DNA of 64,000 bases from Palsa-870 sp035937155. Its GTDB lineage: Bacteria; Chloroflexota; Dormibacteria; Dormibacterales; Dormibacteraceae. Location of the stretch: positions 10,451 to 74,450 of the forward strand of contig DASYVJ010000099.1 in assembly GCA_035937155.1 (NCBI GenBank). Direction: 5' to 3'. The translations under genes and the position numbers were made by a program. The notes under the pieces are model-generated. The model ran no database searches. It was not told the origin of the DNA and worked only from the letters and a program-made list of their open reading frames with translations. Below, piece after piece: positions 43,387 to 51,625 of the stretch; the stretch's first letter is position 1; each line of letters starts with the position of its first letter.

Positions 43387-43391
43387 TTTGC

Positions 43392-43403
43392 GCAAACGTT
43401 TGC
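43392..43403. promoter_or_regulatory. LacI-type operator candidate 3 (perfect palindrome)
   Basis: GCAAACGTTTGC, a perfect 12-bp palindrome with central CG, as in LacI/GalR-family operators. It begins 5 bp after the -10 element and covers the expected transcription start, the classic position for a repressor. It lies 56 bp downstream of the lacI-family gene and 49 bp before the dehydrogenase start. Confidence 0.7.
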
Positions 43404-43451
43404 TCTGTTGTCCTCCGTCTGGCGGAGGACGAGCTCTCAAGTGGAGGTCCG

Positions 43452-44375
43452 ATGGCGGAGCTCGGTTATGTAGGTCTGGGAACGATGGGCGGGAGGGTCG
43501 CCCTGCGCCTGATCAAAGCCGGACATCGGGTACGCGGGTACAACCGAACCCCGAAGCGGGCGAGCTGGCTCGTCGACGAAGGCCTGCAGCTCTGCGCGAC
43601 GCCGCGCGAGGTCGTTGAGAAATCCGAGATCGTCTTCACGATGGTCACCAACACCGCAGCGCTACAGTCGGTGGTGGAGGGCAAGGATGGCATCCTGGCC
43701 GGGCTCAGGCCCGGGAAGGTCTACGTCGACATGTCGACGTGCAGCCCTGATTTTTCGCGCGAGCTTGCGGAGCGAGTTCGGGCCCTCGGCGGCGCGATGC
43801 TCGATGTGCCTGTGTCGGGCAGTGTCGTCACGCTCGAAGAGGGCCGCCTTTCATTGATGGCGGGCGGCCGGCGCGATGACTTTGAGCGGGTGCTGCCCGT
43901 GCTTAAAGACATCGGACCGACCGTCAACTATGTCGGGTCAAACGGCCAGGCGGTCCTCATGAAGATCGCGATCAACCTTCAGCTTGCGGTGCAGATGGTT
44001 GCGTTCTCGGAGGGCGTGCTGCTGGCCGAGCGCGGCGGAATCCCGCGCGACACAGCAGTGGCGGTGATGCTCAACAGCGTGATTGCATCGCCGATGGTCA
44101 AGTACCGAGGTCCGTTCGTGCTGGACATGCCCGACGAAGCCTGGTTCGACGTCAACATGATGCAGAAGGACATGCTCCTGGCTCTCGAGCTGGCCAGGAA
44201 GAGCAACGTGCCCCTACCCACCAGCGCGGTCGTCAACGAGCTGCTGACCTCGGCGCGGGCACTGGGCCTGGAGAAGCAGGACTTCGCAGTCCTGTTCAAC
44301 GCGCTGGAGGCGATGGCCGGAGGTCGCGCAGCGTTGAGCTCGGTGATCGAGGAACCGGCGAAACTGCCCCGATGA
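43452..44375 (+). CDS. 3-hydroxyisobutyrate dehydrogenase-family oxidoreductase
   Basis: 307 residues, start ATG after GTGGAGGTCCG. Motifs are LGYVGLGTMGGRVALRLI, VDMSTCSPDFSREL, LDVPVSGSVVTLEEG and the catalytic Lys in AVLMKIAINLQLAVQ. The C-terminal helical part matches the 39133 protein. Candidate substrates are beta-hydroxyacids or the semialdehyde formed by the class III aminotransferase. It overlaps the LLM oxidoreductase gene by 4 nt and is driven by the promoter/operator at 43358-43403. Confidence 0.9.
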   Translation: MAELGYVGLGTMGGRVALRLIKAGHRVRGYNRTPKRASWLVDEGLQLCATPREVVEKSEIVFTMVTNTAALQSVVEGKDGILAGLRPGKVYVDMSTCSPDFSRELAERVRALGGAMLDVPVSGSVVTLEEGRLSLMAGGRRDDFERVLPVLKDIGPTVNYVGSNGQAVLMKIAINLQLAVQMVAFSEGVLLAERGGIPRDTAVAVMLNSVIASPMVKYRGPFVLDMPDEAWFDVNMMQKDMLLALELARKSNVPLPTSAVVNELLTSARALGLEKQDFAVLFNALEAMAGGRAALSSVIEEPAKLPR

Positions 44376-45244
44376 CCTACCCGGTGAGGGTCGGCCTGAA
44401 GTACGCGCCGATGGCGACCACTCCCGAGCGGATGCGCGAGGTATGGACCGCTGCCGACCAGGCCGGCTTCGACCACCTCTGGATCATGGATCACTTCATG
44501 CCGCTGGTCCGCTCGGCCACCGGGTGGTACCATTTCGCGCCGACCGACTCCGTATTCGAAGCCTGGACCACTTTGGCGGCGATGGCGGAGGTCGCGAAGC
44601 GGATCCGGATCGGCGTCAACGTCACCGGCAACCTTTACAGGTACCCGGCCGTGCTGGCCAAAACGGCGGCGACAGTCGACCGCTTTTCCGGCGGCCGGCT
44701 CGAGTTCGGCATCGGAGCCTCGTGGGCCGAGTTTGAGTTCACCTCACTCGGCATTCCCTTTCCGCCGGCCCGCGAGCGGATGGATCGGCTCGCCGAGGCA
44801 TGCGATGTGCTGAAGCTGCTGTGGACTCGGGACGTCGCGGACTACGACGGCCGCCACTACCAGCTGCGGGGAGCGATTTCGGAGCCGAAGCCGGTGCAGA
44901 AGCCGCACCCGCCGATCTGGATTGGCGGCTCCGGGGAGAAGCGACTGCTGCGGATCGCCGCCCAGCACGCTGACGTGTGGAACATCGTCGGCGCGGCTCC
45001 CGACGAGGCCTCACGCCTGTCAAAGGTTCTCGACGCGCACTGCGAGGAGATCGGCCGCGATCCCGCCGAGATCCGGCGCTCGATCGGCGTCCCTTTTCGA
45101 CCCGACGATCCGGACCGCACGCGGCGCGAAGCCGAGGCGCTGGTCGAGCGCGGCTTCACGGAGTTTCTAATCACCGTCAAAGGTGACGACGCCCCCCAGC
45201 AGGTGGAGGTCGCCGCCGACCTCCTCTTGTCCCTGCGTCACTAA
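44372..45244 (+). CDS. LLM-class, probably F420-dependent, oxidoreductase
   Basis: 290 residues with the luciferase-like TIM barrel: AADQAGFDHLWIMDHFMPL, RIRIGVNVTGNLYRYPAVLAK, TVDRFSGGRLEFGIGASW, and PHPPIWIGGSGEKRLLRIAA. This pattern is usual for F420-dependent oxidoreductases of actinobacteria and Chloroflexi rather than FMN monooxygenases, although cofactor choice cannot be proved by eye. It overlaps the dehydrogenase gene by 4 nt, so it is co-expressed under LacI-type control. The substrate is unknown. Confidence 0.87.
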   Translation: MTYPVRVGLKYAPMATTPERMREVWTAADQAGFDHLWIMDHFMPLVRSATGWYHFAPTDSVFEAWTTLAAMAEVAKRIRIGVNVTGNLYRYPAVLAKTAATVDRFSGGRLEFGIGASWAEFEFTSLGIPFPPARERMDRLAEACDVLKLLWTRDVADYDGRHYQLRGAISEPKPVQKPHPPIWIGGSGEKRLLRIAAQHADVWNIVGAAPDEASRLSKVLDAHCEEIGRDPAEIRRSIGVPFRPDDPDRTRREAEALVERGFTEFLITVKGDDAPQQVEVAADLLLSLRH

Positions 45245-45249
45245 CCAAA

Positions 45250-45325
45250 CCCCTCACCCGTAGGGGGCAATCAGTAAGTCCCATCCTTATCGCCGCTTTG
45301 CGCGCAGGGGTGGGGTGGGGGGCCG
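45250..45325 (-). repeat. Dispersed intergenic repeat, copy B (convergent gap)
   Basis: Reverse-complement copy of the element at 24065-24140. It shares CCCTGCGCGC, AGCGGCGATAAGGA and GGGACTTACTGATTG with one or two substitutions and a 2-nt length difference. It fills the gap between the convergent LLM oxidoreductase and alpha/beta hydrolase genes. The C-tract/G-tract arms at its end can pair, consistent with a terminator function. Confidence 0.7.
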
Positions 45326-45335
45326 AGGCCTTAGG

Positions 45336-46406
45336 TCAGCCGCCCAGAGAACGCTTCATCCAGTCGGCCAGCATCGCGCGCGATTCGAACGCGTGGTTGG
45401 TTATTCCGTGATTTCCGTCTTCATACGTGACGAGCTCGACGCCGGCGATGCGGGCACTTCGCTGCGCTTCCGAATAAGGAATGACCCGGTCGAGCTTGCC
45501 CGAAATAAGCAGGGTGGGGCACAGCACCCGTTCGATCCCCTCGAGCGTCAGGAGGTCTGCTCTCCGGCGGGCATCCGTGTCGTCTGACGCGCCAGAACGC
45601 TGCGTGAACGCCTGGCGCGTGACCAGGGGCAGCTGGTCCCAGATGTCGCCGAACTTGAACGGACCCGAATTTGAGACGATCGCCTTGAGCCGGTTCTCGT
45701 GCGCCGCCGCTCGGAGCGCGTAATAGCCGCCGAGGCTGATCCCGTACAGGCCGGCGCGCGACGGGTCCAGGTCGTCCCGTCTCTCAACCCAATCGATGAC
45801 GGCCGCCACCGGACGCTCGTAGGCCGGCTCGATCGGCAGCTCGTACTCGGCCTCTCCCTGTCCCGGTCCGTCGATGGCAACCGTCGCCATGCCACGGCGG
45901 AGGATATGGTCGGCGGTTGCCTGAAGCTCTTCCTTGGTCGAATCGAGACCGGGGACCATCACCACCACGGGCGGCTTCTCGACTCCCGACGGCCTGCGCA
46001 GGATGCCGGCCAGCAGATGCCTGCCGTAGGGAATCTCCACCCGTTCAGCCGGAGGCTCGAGGGTGGACATCCCCTTTTGAAAATCGGCGACGGTCCTGTC
46101 ATGGGCTGCCCGCTGCTCGGCGAGGTCATCCATGAAAACGAACTTCCCGAAGTGCCAGCACATCGCGGCTCGGACCCAGCTCTCGCCGGCCGTCAGCATT
46201 TGTCCGCGCGCCTCAGCAGCTTCAGCGAGCTCTTCGTAGTGTCGCGCGGTCACACCCCACTCGGCACACCACTGCTCCCAGCGTTCGATGCGTTGGATCG
46301 TCGACTGAAAGGCGCCGAGCTCGATACCGTTGGAGACGAACCGGAGCGCCCAGTGCTTGGTTGCGGATGCGACGCGCTCGTCGTGGACAGTCTCGATGTT
46401 CTTCAC
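45336..46406 (-). CDS. Alpha/beta hydrolase, DUF1100/dihydroxypseudooxynicotine-hydrolase-like
   Basis: 356 residues from a GTG overlapping the upstream stop (GTGA). A helical cap (TIQRIERWEQWCAEWGVTA; AAMCWHFGKFVFMDD) is followed by the core with GISLGGYYA, SGKLDRVIP and GNHGITNHAFESRAML. It aligns by eye along its whole length with the 41212 protein, so the two are paralogues from duplication within the island. It probably cleaves a C-C or ester/amide bond of a pathway intermediate. Confidence 0.86.
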   Translation of the reverse strand: MKNIETVHDERVASATKHWALRFVSNGIELGAFQSTIQRIERWEQWCAEWGVTARHYEELAEAAEARGQMLTAGESWVRAAMCWHFGKFVFMDDLAEQRAAHDRTVADFQKGMSTLEPPAERVEIPYGRHLLAGILRRPSGVEKPPVVVMVPGLDSTKEELQATADHILRRGMATVAIDGPGQGEAEYELPIEPAYERPVAAVIDWVERRDDLDPSRAGLYGISLGGYYALRAAAHENRLKAIVSNSGPFKFGDIWDQLPLVTRQAFTQRSGASDDTDARRRADLLTLEGIERVLCPTLLISGKLDRVIPYSEAQRSARIAGVELVTYEDGNHGITNHAFESRAMLADWMKRSLGG

Positions 46407-47476
46407 AGTGATCGCAGGGTGTCGGCCACCCAGTCGGCGACGAATGGGCGCGACTCGTACCAGAGGTTGTTGCAGACGTGAACACCGTCTGGATAGAACT
46501 TCAGCAGGTGCGGGCCCTTCACCTCGGCTGCGATGTGCTCCGCCTGCTCGATCGGCGAGGCGGGATCCTTGCCGCCATAGACCTGAAGCACAGGCACGGT
46601 CACTAGCTCCGCGACCCCTTCCAGCGTCATCGTGTTCTGGACGGCCAGCGGATCCGGCCCGAGGTAGTGGATCAGGGCCAGTTGGCTGACCGGCCGCTGG
46701 CTCGGGTAGCGGTTGGCGGCGGAGTACCAGCTGCTGATCGATACCGCGGCCTTGACCCGCTTGTCGAACGCGGCGCCGCGGATGGCGAACTGGCCCCCGT
46801 ACGAGATGCCGCCCAGCGCCACGCGGCCAGCGTCTACGTCGGGCCGCTTGAGCAGAGCGTCGAGCACCGCGGAGATGGGGCCCTCGAACTCCCGTCGCAA
46901 TTTCAAATCGAAGCTCACCAGGCCATGGCCCGGGCCATCGAAACAATACACGGCCACACCGCGCCGGAGGATGTGCGCGCCGTGGTCGTACAGCTCCTCC
47001 TTGTTCGAGTCGGCGCCTGGGATGAGCACGATCAGCGGCACGCGACCCGAAGCACCACGCGGGTAGCGGAAGTAGCCGCGCAGCTCGGTGCCCTCGAATG
47101 GGACGTTGAGAATCTCCATCGGGTGCTCGGCTATCGGCGCCGCTTTGGCAAAGGCCGCCTCACCCGCCTCCAGCGCGGTCCGGAACTGCCCAGTGTCGTG
47201 CGTGAACAGAAAGCTCGCCCAGTGATAAAACAGCCCTGCGGTGATGTAAGCCGCGCCAGCAGTTTCGCTGTGCTTGGCCGCCGCGGCCTGGTCGCCGCGG
47301 GCAACGTGTTCGGCCGCGGCCTCCGACCAGACAGAGCACCACTCGGCCCAGTCGGTGATGCGTCCGTGGAGGCGCTCTCGCTCCCACGGCGAGACGTAGT
47401 TGGACATCATCCGCCAGCTGAAGGCCTCCCAGGTGTCCTTGACGAAGGTGCTGGTATCTGTCGACGTAACGCTCAT
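46403..47476 (-). CDS. Alpha/beta hydrolase, DUF1100-like, divergent paralogue
   Basis: 357 residues. The ATG at 47476 has GGGAGG upstream with good spacing; the long frame farther upstream crosses the divergent promoter and is not used. A helical cap (RITDWAEWCSVWSEAAAEH) precedes a core with GGISYGGQFA (nucleophile Ser), YGGKDPASP (acid) and DGVHVCNN (His). It is less similar to the other two hydrolases, so possibly a different substrate. It is divergent from the Liv transporter operon across a promoter with a perfect LacI-type palindrome. Confidence 0.85.
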   Translation of the reverse strand: MSVTSTDTSTFVKDTWEAFSWRMMSNYVSPWERERLHGRITDWAEWCSVWSEAAAEHVARGDQAAAAKHSETAGAAYITAGLFYHWASFLFTHDTGQFRTALEAGEAAFAKAAPIAEHPMEILNVPFEGTELRGYFRYPRGASGRVPLIVLIPGADSNKEELYDHGAHILRRGVAVYCFDGPGHGLVSFDLKLRREFEGPISAVLDALLKRPDVDAGRVALGGISYGGQFAIRGAAFDKRVKAAVSISSWYSAANRYPSQRPVSQLALIHYLGPDPLAVQNTMTLEGVAELVTVPVLQVYGGKDPASPIEQAEHIAAEVKGPHLLKFYPDGVHVCNNLWYESRPFVADWVADTLRSL

Positions 47477-47533
47477 TGACGCCTCCCTTGCTTGGTTCCG
47501 CCAGGTTTGAAGCAACCAAACCCGAGGTTTTGT

Positions 47534-47562
47534 TTGACAGGCGGAGAAGCCATTGTTACATT
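47534..47562 (+). promoter_or_regulatory. Sigma-70 promoter of the Liv-type transporter operon
   Basis: TTGACA at 47534-47539, spacer 17 bp, TACATT at 47557-47562. This is the same layout as the promoter at 43358, again followed within a few bases by a LacI-type palindrome. The leader to the start codon at 47661 would be about 90 nt. Confidence 0.65.
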
Positions 47563-47565
47563 TGC

Positions 47566-47577
47566 ACAAACGTTTGT
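47566..47577. promoter_or_regulatory. LacI-type operator candidate 4 (perfect palindrome)
   Basis: ACAAACGTTTGT, a perfect 12-bp palindrome sharing the CAAACGTTTG core with the site at 43392. It begins 3 bp after the -10 element of the livK promoter. It could also affect the divergent hydrolase gene starting at 47476. Confidence 0.68.
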
Positions 47578-47660
47578 CCTGGCTTGTGGAGAGGGCAGGG
47601 TCGTGGGCAACCGAGAGCCTGGTTGGACCCGGTTCTTTCGCCTTTTGGAGGAGGAAGCGA

Positions 47661-48893
47661 ATGAGAAGCCTTAGGTTCACCAGGGCGCCGCTGGCGCTGA
47701 TGGTCATGGCCTTTACGGTCGCCTCGTGTGGCCTGGGCAGTTCGTCGGCAACGCCGACGAACAACAAGGACATCATCGTCGGGATCTCAGAACCGCTCAC
47801 CGGCGATAAGTCCGACATCGGGACCAACAGCGACAACGGTTACAAGGTCTGGGAAAGCGTCGTGAATGCAAATGGTGGGATCAACGGCCGCAAGGTCAAG
47901 ATCATCCAGTACGACAACAACAGCCTGGCCGACACTGCGGTGAGCCAGTACCAGAAGCTGGTGACCGTGGACAACGCCGATGTGCTGCTCGGACCCGTGA
48001 GCAGCGCGCTCGTCATCCCGACCGAGGCGGTCGCCGCCCAGTACAACAAGATCTTCGTCGAGGGCACCGGCGGATCTCCGCAGGTCTTCGCCCGCAACTT
48101 CAAAAACGTGTTCTTCGTGCAGCCGGCCACGGTCGAGCACCAGGCCGATCCTCTCGTCAACTGGATCAAGTCGCTGCCGGCGGACCAGCGGCCAACGGTG
48201 GCCGGATACCCGACCAATGACGACCCGTTCGCTCAAGCCGTCGTCGACACGGTGCAGGCGGGTTTCGAGGCGATGGGCATCAAAACCGGTTACAAGCAGA
48301 CCTACCCGCCGACGCAAACCGACTTCACCGCGATCGGCACGCAGATGAAGGCGGCGAAGGTTGACATCCTGGTCCAGGGGTCGGTCGCCGACCAGGACGC
48401 AGCAGGGGCGGTGAAGGGTTATTCGCAGGTTGGCTTCCAGCCCAAGGTGTCGTACTTCGCCAGCGGTCCGGACAGCGCAAGCACGTGGCTGCAGCTCCTG
48501 GCAGGCAAGGCTGAGGGCACGATTACGTCCCTGGACTGGCTGCAGGAGTCGACCGTCCCCGGCAACAAGGAGTTCGTCGACGGATATCTCAAGCTCTTCC
48601 CGAACAAGGACAACGTCGTTCCCGCGGAGGCCGCCGAAGCCTACGCGGCGGGAGAGGTGCTAGCGGCCGCGATCAAGGCAACCGGCGGCGTCGACAACGC
48701 CAAGCTGATCTCCTGGCTGCACGCCAACAAGGTGCAGTCGATCGAAGGCAACTTCGGCTGGGACGCGGCGGGCCGCCCCCAGGGTGGAAGCTTCGACTTG
48801 ATCCAGTGGCAGCAGAACCACCTCAACATCGTGTGGCCGTCGAACGTCGCGACCAATGGCGGCAAGCCGACCATCCCCAAGCCTACTTGGTAG
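47661..48893 (+). CDS. livK: Liv-type ABC substrate-binding lipoprotein
   Basis: 410 residues. The ATG at 47661 follows GGAGGAGG. A lipoprotein signal is visible: MRSLRFTRAPLALMV, then lipobox VASC with the lipidated Cys near residue 23. The mature part is a type I periplasmic-binding fold (IIVGISEPLTGDKSDIGTNS; DADVLLGPVSSALVIPTEAV-like region). It would capture the island's growth substrate outside the membrane. Family members bind branched-chain amino acids but also amides, urea and aromatic acids, so leucine specificity should not be assumed. A hairpin follows the gene before the permeases. Confidence 0.93.
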   Translation: MRSLRFTRAPLALMVMAFTVASCGLGSSSATPTNNKDIIVGISEPLTGDKSDIGTNSDNGYKVWESVVNANGGINGRKVKIIQYDNNSLADTAVSQYQKLVTVDNADVLLGPVSSALVIPTEAVAAQYNKIFVEGTGGSPQVFARNFKNVFFVQPATVEHQADPLVNWIKSLPADQRPTVAGYPTNDDPFAQAVVDTVQAGFEAMGIKTGYKQTYPPTQTDFTAIGTQMKAAKVDILVQGSVADQDAAGAVKGYSQVGFQPKVSYFASGPDSASTWLQLLAGKAEGTITSLDWLQESTVPGNKEFVDGYLKLFPNKDNVVPAEAAEAYAAGEVLAAAIKATGGVDNAKLISWLHANKVQSIEGNFGWDAAGRPQGGSFDLIQWQQNHLNIVWPSNVATNGGKPTIPKPTW

Positions 48894-48908
48894 GTACGGA
48901 AATCCCAG

Positions 48909-48934
48909 AGGGGCGGCCTGACGTGGTCGCCCCT
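48909..48934 (+). terminator. Hairpin between livK and livH (attenuator or mRNA-end protector)
   Basis: AGGGGCGGCC and GGTCGCCCCT pair as a 10-bp stem with one G-U pair and a 6-nt loop. No T tract follows. Such hairpins after the binding-protein gene commonly allow more binding protein than permease to be made, by partial termination or 3' end protection. Confidence 0.5.
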
Positions 48935-48955
48935 CAGTCCAACCTGGGCTGACCC

Positions 48956-49828
48956 ATGCTGCTGCTCCAGGGGTTGGTCCTCGGCATTCTCGTCGGCGGG
49001 ATGTACGCCCTGATGGCGAGCGGCCTGACGCTGATCTTCGGCGTGATGCGGTTGATCAACATCGCGCACGCGGCGGTCATCATCTTCGCGTCCTACCTCT
49101 CCTGGCAGCTCGTGCTTTCGCTCGGCATCGATCCGCTCATCTCGATCGTGATCCTCGTGGTCGTGTTCTTCATCGGCGGGGCGCTGCTGCAGAAGTACGT
49201 CCTGAGCGCGCTGATCGACAAGGACCTGTCGCTCGCCTTGCTGGCGACGCTCGGTGTGGCCAACGTGTTGGAGGGGATGGAGGGAGCTCTATGGACGTCG
49301 TCTTTTCACTCCATCAACACGCCTTACGCGGAGAACACCTATCAATTCGGTGAGATCTTCGTCCCAGAGATCAGGATCATCACCTTCGCCGCCTCCGTGA
49401 TCCTCCTGGGCGGCCTCTACGTGCTGCTCAATCACTCCAACCTGGGGAGGGCCATCCGGGCGACGACTCAGAACCGAGGGGTTGCTCAGCTCGTCGGCGT
49501 GAACGTCAACCGGATCACGATGATCGCCTTCGGCATCGGGATCGCGGTCGCCGCCGCGGCCGGCCCGCTGATGGGGATGTACTACCCCTTCTACCCGAAC
49601 TCCCACTGGGGCTGGATCGGAAAGCTGATGGCGATCGTCGTGCTCGGCGGCCTGGGCAGCTTCCGCGGCACGCTGCTGGCCGCCCTGGTCCTCGGCATCG
49701 CCGAGCAGGTGGCAATCCTCTACATTCCCGCGAACTGGGCGGCGATGGTCTTCTTCGTCTTCCTCTTCGCGGTCCTGATCGTCAGGCCACAGGGCTTTTT
49801 CGGCCACGTCGCGAGGGAGAGCCTTTGA
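48956..49828 (+). CDS. livH: Branched-chain-type ABC transporter permease LivH
   Basis: 290 residues with about eight transmembrane segments. The N-terminal QGLVLGILVGGMYALMASGL and FGVMRLINIAHAAVIIF, and the EAA-like loop GRAIRATTQNRGVAQLVGVN, are typical of LivH. It pairs with LivM to form the membrane channel. The stop overlaps the livM TTG start. Confidence 0.93.
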   Translation: MLLLQGLVLGILVGGMYALMASGLTLIFGVMRLINIAHAAVIIFASYLSWQLVLSLGIDPLISIVILVVVFFIGGALLQKYVLSALIDKDLSLALLATLGVANVLEGMEGALWTSSFHSINTPYAENTYQFGEIFVPEIRIITFAASVILLGGLYVLLNHSNLGRAIRATTQNRGVAQLVGVNVNRITMIAFGIGIAVAAAAGPLMGMYYPFYPNSHWGWIGKLMAIVVLGGLGSFRGTLLAALVLGIAEQVAILYIPANWAAMVFFVFLFAVLIVRPQGFFGHVARESL

Positions 49829-50850
49829 GCGCTCGGCGGGTCCTTGCCATCGCCTGGCCGGTGCTGCCGCTCGTGATCCTCGTCGCGCTGCCGTTTAACG
49901 GGCTGAACGGCTATTTGCTCGCCCTCCTCTACTACACCTTTACGTACGCGGCTATGTCGGTGGGCTGGAACATCATCGGCGGTTACACGGGCTACATCTC
50001 GCTCGCCAACCTGGGCTTTTTCGGCCTCGGATCCTACGTCGCGGGACTCATGCTCACGCATCTTGGCTGGCCGATCCTGCTTACGTCGCCGCTGGTCGGC
50101 ATCATCTGCGCACTTGTTGCAGCTGCTATCGGCTGGGTGGCGCTGCGCACTCGCGGACCGTCATTCGTCATCGTCACGTTGGCCTTCACATTCATCGTCC
50201 AGTTCCTGGCTCTGAACCTGAAGGGCATCACCGGTGGCAGCGCAGGCCTATACCTGCCGCTATTGACCATGGATCCGCTCCTGCTAGGCGACCTCTTCTA
50301 CTACTACATGCTGGGCGTGTTGGTGCTGGCGATCGCGGTCGCGATCGGCATCCGCCGCTCGCGCTTCGGTCTCGGCTTGATCGCGATTCGGGAAGACGAA
50401 GGGAAGGCGGAGGGATCCGGCGTCAACACATCGCTCTTCAAGATCGTCGCCTTCATGATCAGCGCCTGGTTCGCCGCCGTCGCCGGGGCCATCCACGCGC
50501 AGTACCTGAACTACGTCGACCCCGACCTTGCGTTCGAGCTGATCATCATGCTCTACATGATCGTGATGACCCTGCTCGGCAGCAGGGGTACAGTCTGGGG
50601 CCCGGTTCTGGGCGCCTTCCTACTCTTTCCGCTCCAGGAATCCCTGGTCTACTGGGTGCCGCCCGCGATTGCCGGCGAGGTCCATCTAGCGTTGCTCGGC
50701 GTGGTGCTGGTGCTGGTTGCGCGGTTCATGCCCAACGGACTCCTCGTCACGGTGCAGAACCTGATCGGACGCCCGCCCCCGCCGCGGTGGGAGCCGGTGC
50801 CGGTCGTGGCGGGCGAGCCGACGCCGGCGCGCGCGGGGCGTGATGAGTAG
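49825..50850 (+). CDS. livM: Branched-chain-type ABC transporter permease LivM
   Basis: 341 residues, TTG start overlapping the livH stop. Typical LivM segments are GYTGYISLANLGFFGLGSYV, WVALRTRGPSFVIVTLAF and the cytoplasmic loop GLGLIAIREDEGKAEGSGVN. About ten hydrophobic segments are visible. The C-terminal ~35 residues are Pro/Arg-rich and cytoplasmic. It overlaps the ATPase gene by 11 nt. Confidence 0.93.
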   Translation: MSARRVLAIAWPVLPLVILVALPFNGLNGYLLALLYYTFTYAAMSVGWNIIGGYTGYISLANLGFFGLGSYVAGLMLTHLGWPILLTSPLVGIICALVAAAIGWVALRTRGPSFVIVTLAFTFIVQFLALNLKGITGGSAGLYLPLLTMDPLLLGDLFYYYMLGVLVLAIAVAIGIRRSRFGLGLIAIREDEGKAEGSGVNTSLFKIVAFMISAWFAAVAGAIHAQYLNYVDPDLAFELIIMLYMIVMTLLGSRGTVWGPVLGAFLLFPLQESLVYWVPPAIAGEVHLALLGVVLVLVARFMPNGLLVTVQNLIGRPPPPRWEPVPVVAGEPTPARAGRDE

Positions 50851-51625
50851 CAACCAGCTGCTCGAGGGACTCATCCCGATCGCCGAGGGGGCCAGCCGGT
50901 CGCTTCACGTGCGTGATGTCGACAAGTCGTTCGGCGGCGTGCGCGCCCTCCAGAGCTGCACCTTCGACGTCTCGGCACGGAAGATCACGGCGCTGATCGG
51001 TCCCAACGGCTCAGGCAAGACCACCGCGTTCAACTGCATCTCGGGCTTCTACGTACCGGACCGGGGGGCCGTCATGCTCGGCGATCGCAAGATCAGCGGC
51101 TGGAGCCCCAGCCGCATCGTCCACCAACGGGTGGCCCGCACATTCCAGATCACGCGCGTGTTCAAGCGTATGTCGGTGCTCGAGAACATGGTGGTACCGG
51201 TCCGGCGGACTGGACTCAAGGCGATGTTCTGGGACGGCATCCAGGGCCACGAGCGCGCTCGGGCCGAGCGACTCCTCGAGTTCGTCGGTCTGTCGCACTT
51301 CATCGACTCCGAAGCCGGCCATCTCTCGTTCGGCCAGCAAAAGCTTCTTGAGCTGGCGGCGGCCCTGATGGCCGAGCCGGAGATCATGCTGCTCGACGAG
51401 CCATCCGGTGGGCTCAACCCGATCATGATCGACCGGCTGGCGGGTTATATCCGCGAGCTCAATCAGCTTGGGGTCACATTCCTGATCGTTGAGCACAACA
51501 TGGGCTTTGTGATGCGCCTGGCCGACGACGTCGTGGTGCTCCACCAAGGCTCGGTCATCTCGCATGGTCGCCCGGCGGAGGTCCGCGCCGACCCTGCCGT
51601 GCTGGAGGCCTACCTGGGGAATTGA
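50840..51625 (+). CDS. livG: Branched-chain-type ABC transporter ATPase LivG
   Basis: 261 residues. Walker A GPNGSGKTTAFNCISG, Q-loop region RTFQITRVFKRMSVLENM, signature LSFGQQKLLELA, Walker B IMLLDEPSGGLNP and H-loop VEHNMGFVMRLAD are present. The N terminus is ~25 residues longer than in most LivG proteins. GTG at 50840 or ATG at 50843 could be the start. Confidence 0.93.
   Translation: MMSSNQLLEGLIPIAEGASRSLHVRDVDKSFGGVRALQSCTFDVSARKITALIGPNGSGKTTAFNCISGFYVPDRGAVMLGDRKISGWSPSRIVHQRVARTFQITRVFKRMSVLENMVVPVRRTGLKAMFWDGIQGHERARAERLLEFVGLSHFIDSEAGHLSFGQQKLLELAAALMAEPEIMLLDEPSGGLNPIMIDRLAGYIRELNQLGVTFLIVEHNMGFVMRLADDVVVLHQGSVISHGRPAEVRADPAVLEAYLGN

Noticed and set aside
47569..47577. Long minus-strand frame running from the 46403 hydrolase across the divergent promoter to about 47836
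   Set aside because: It crosses the livK promoter and start; GGGAGG before the ATG at 47476 marks the real start.
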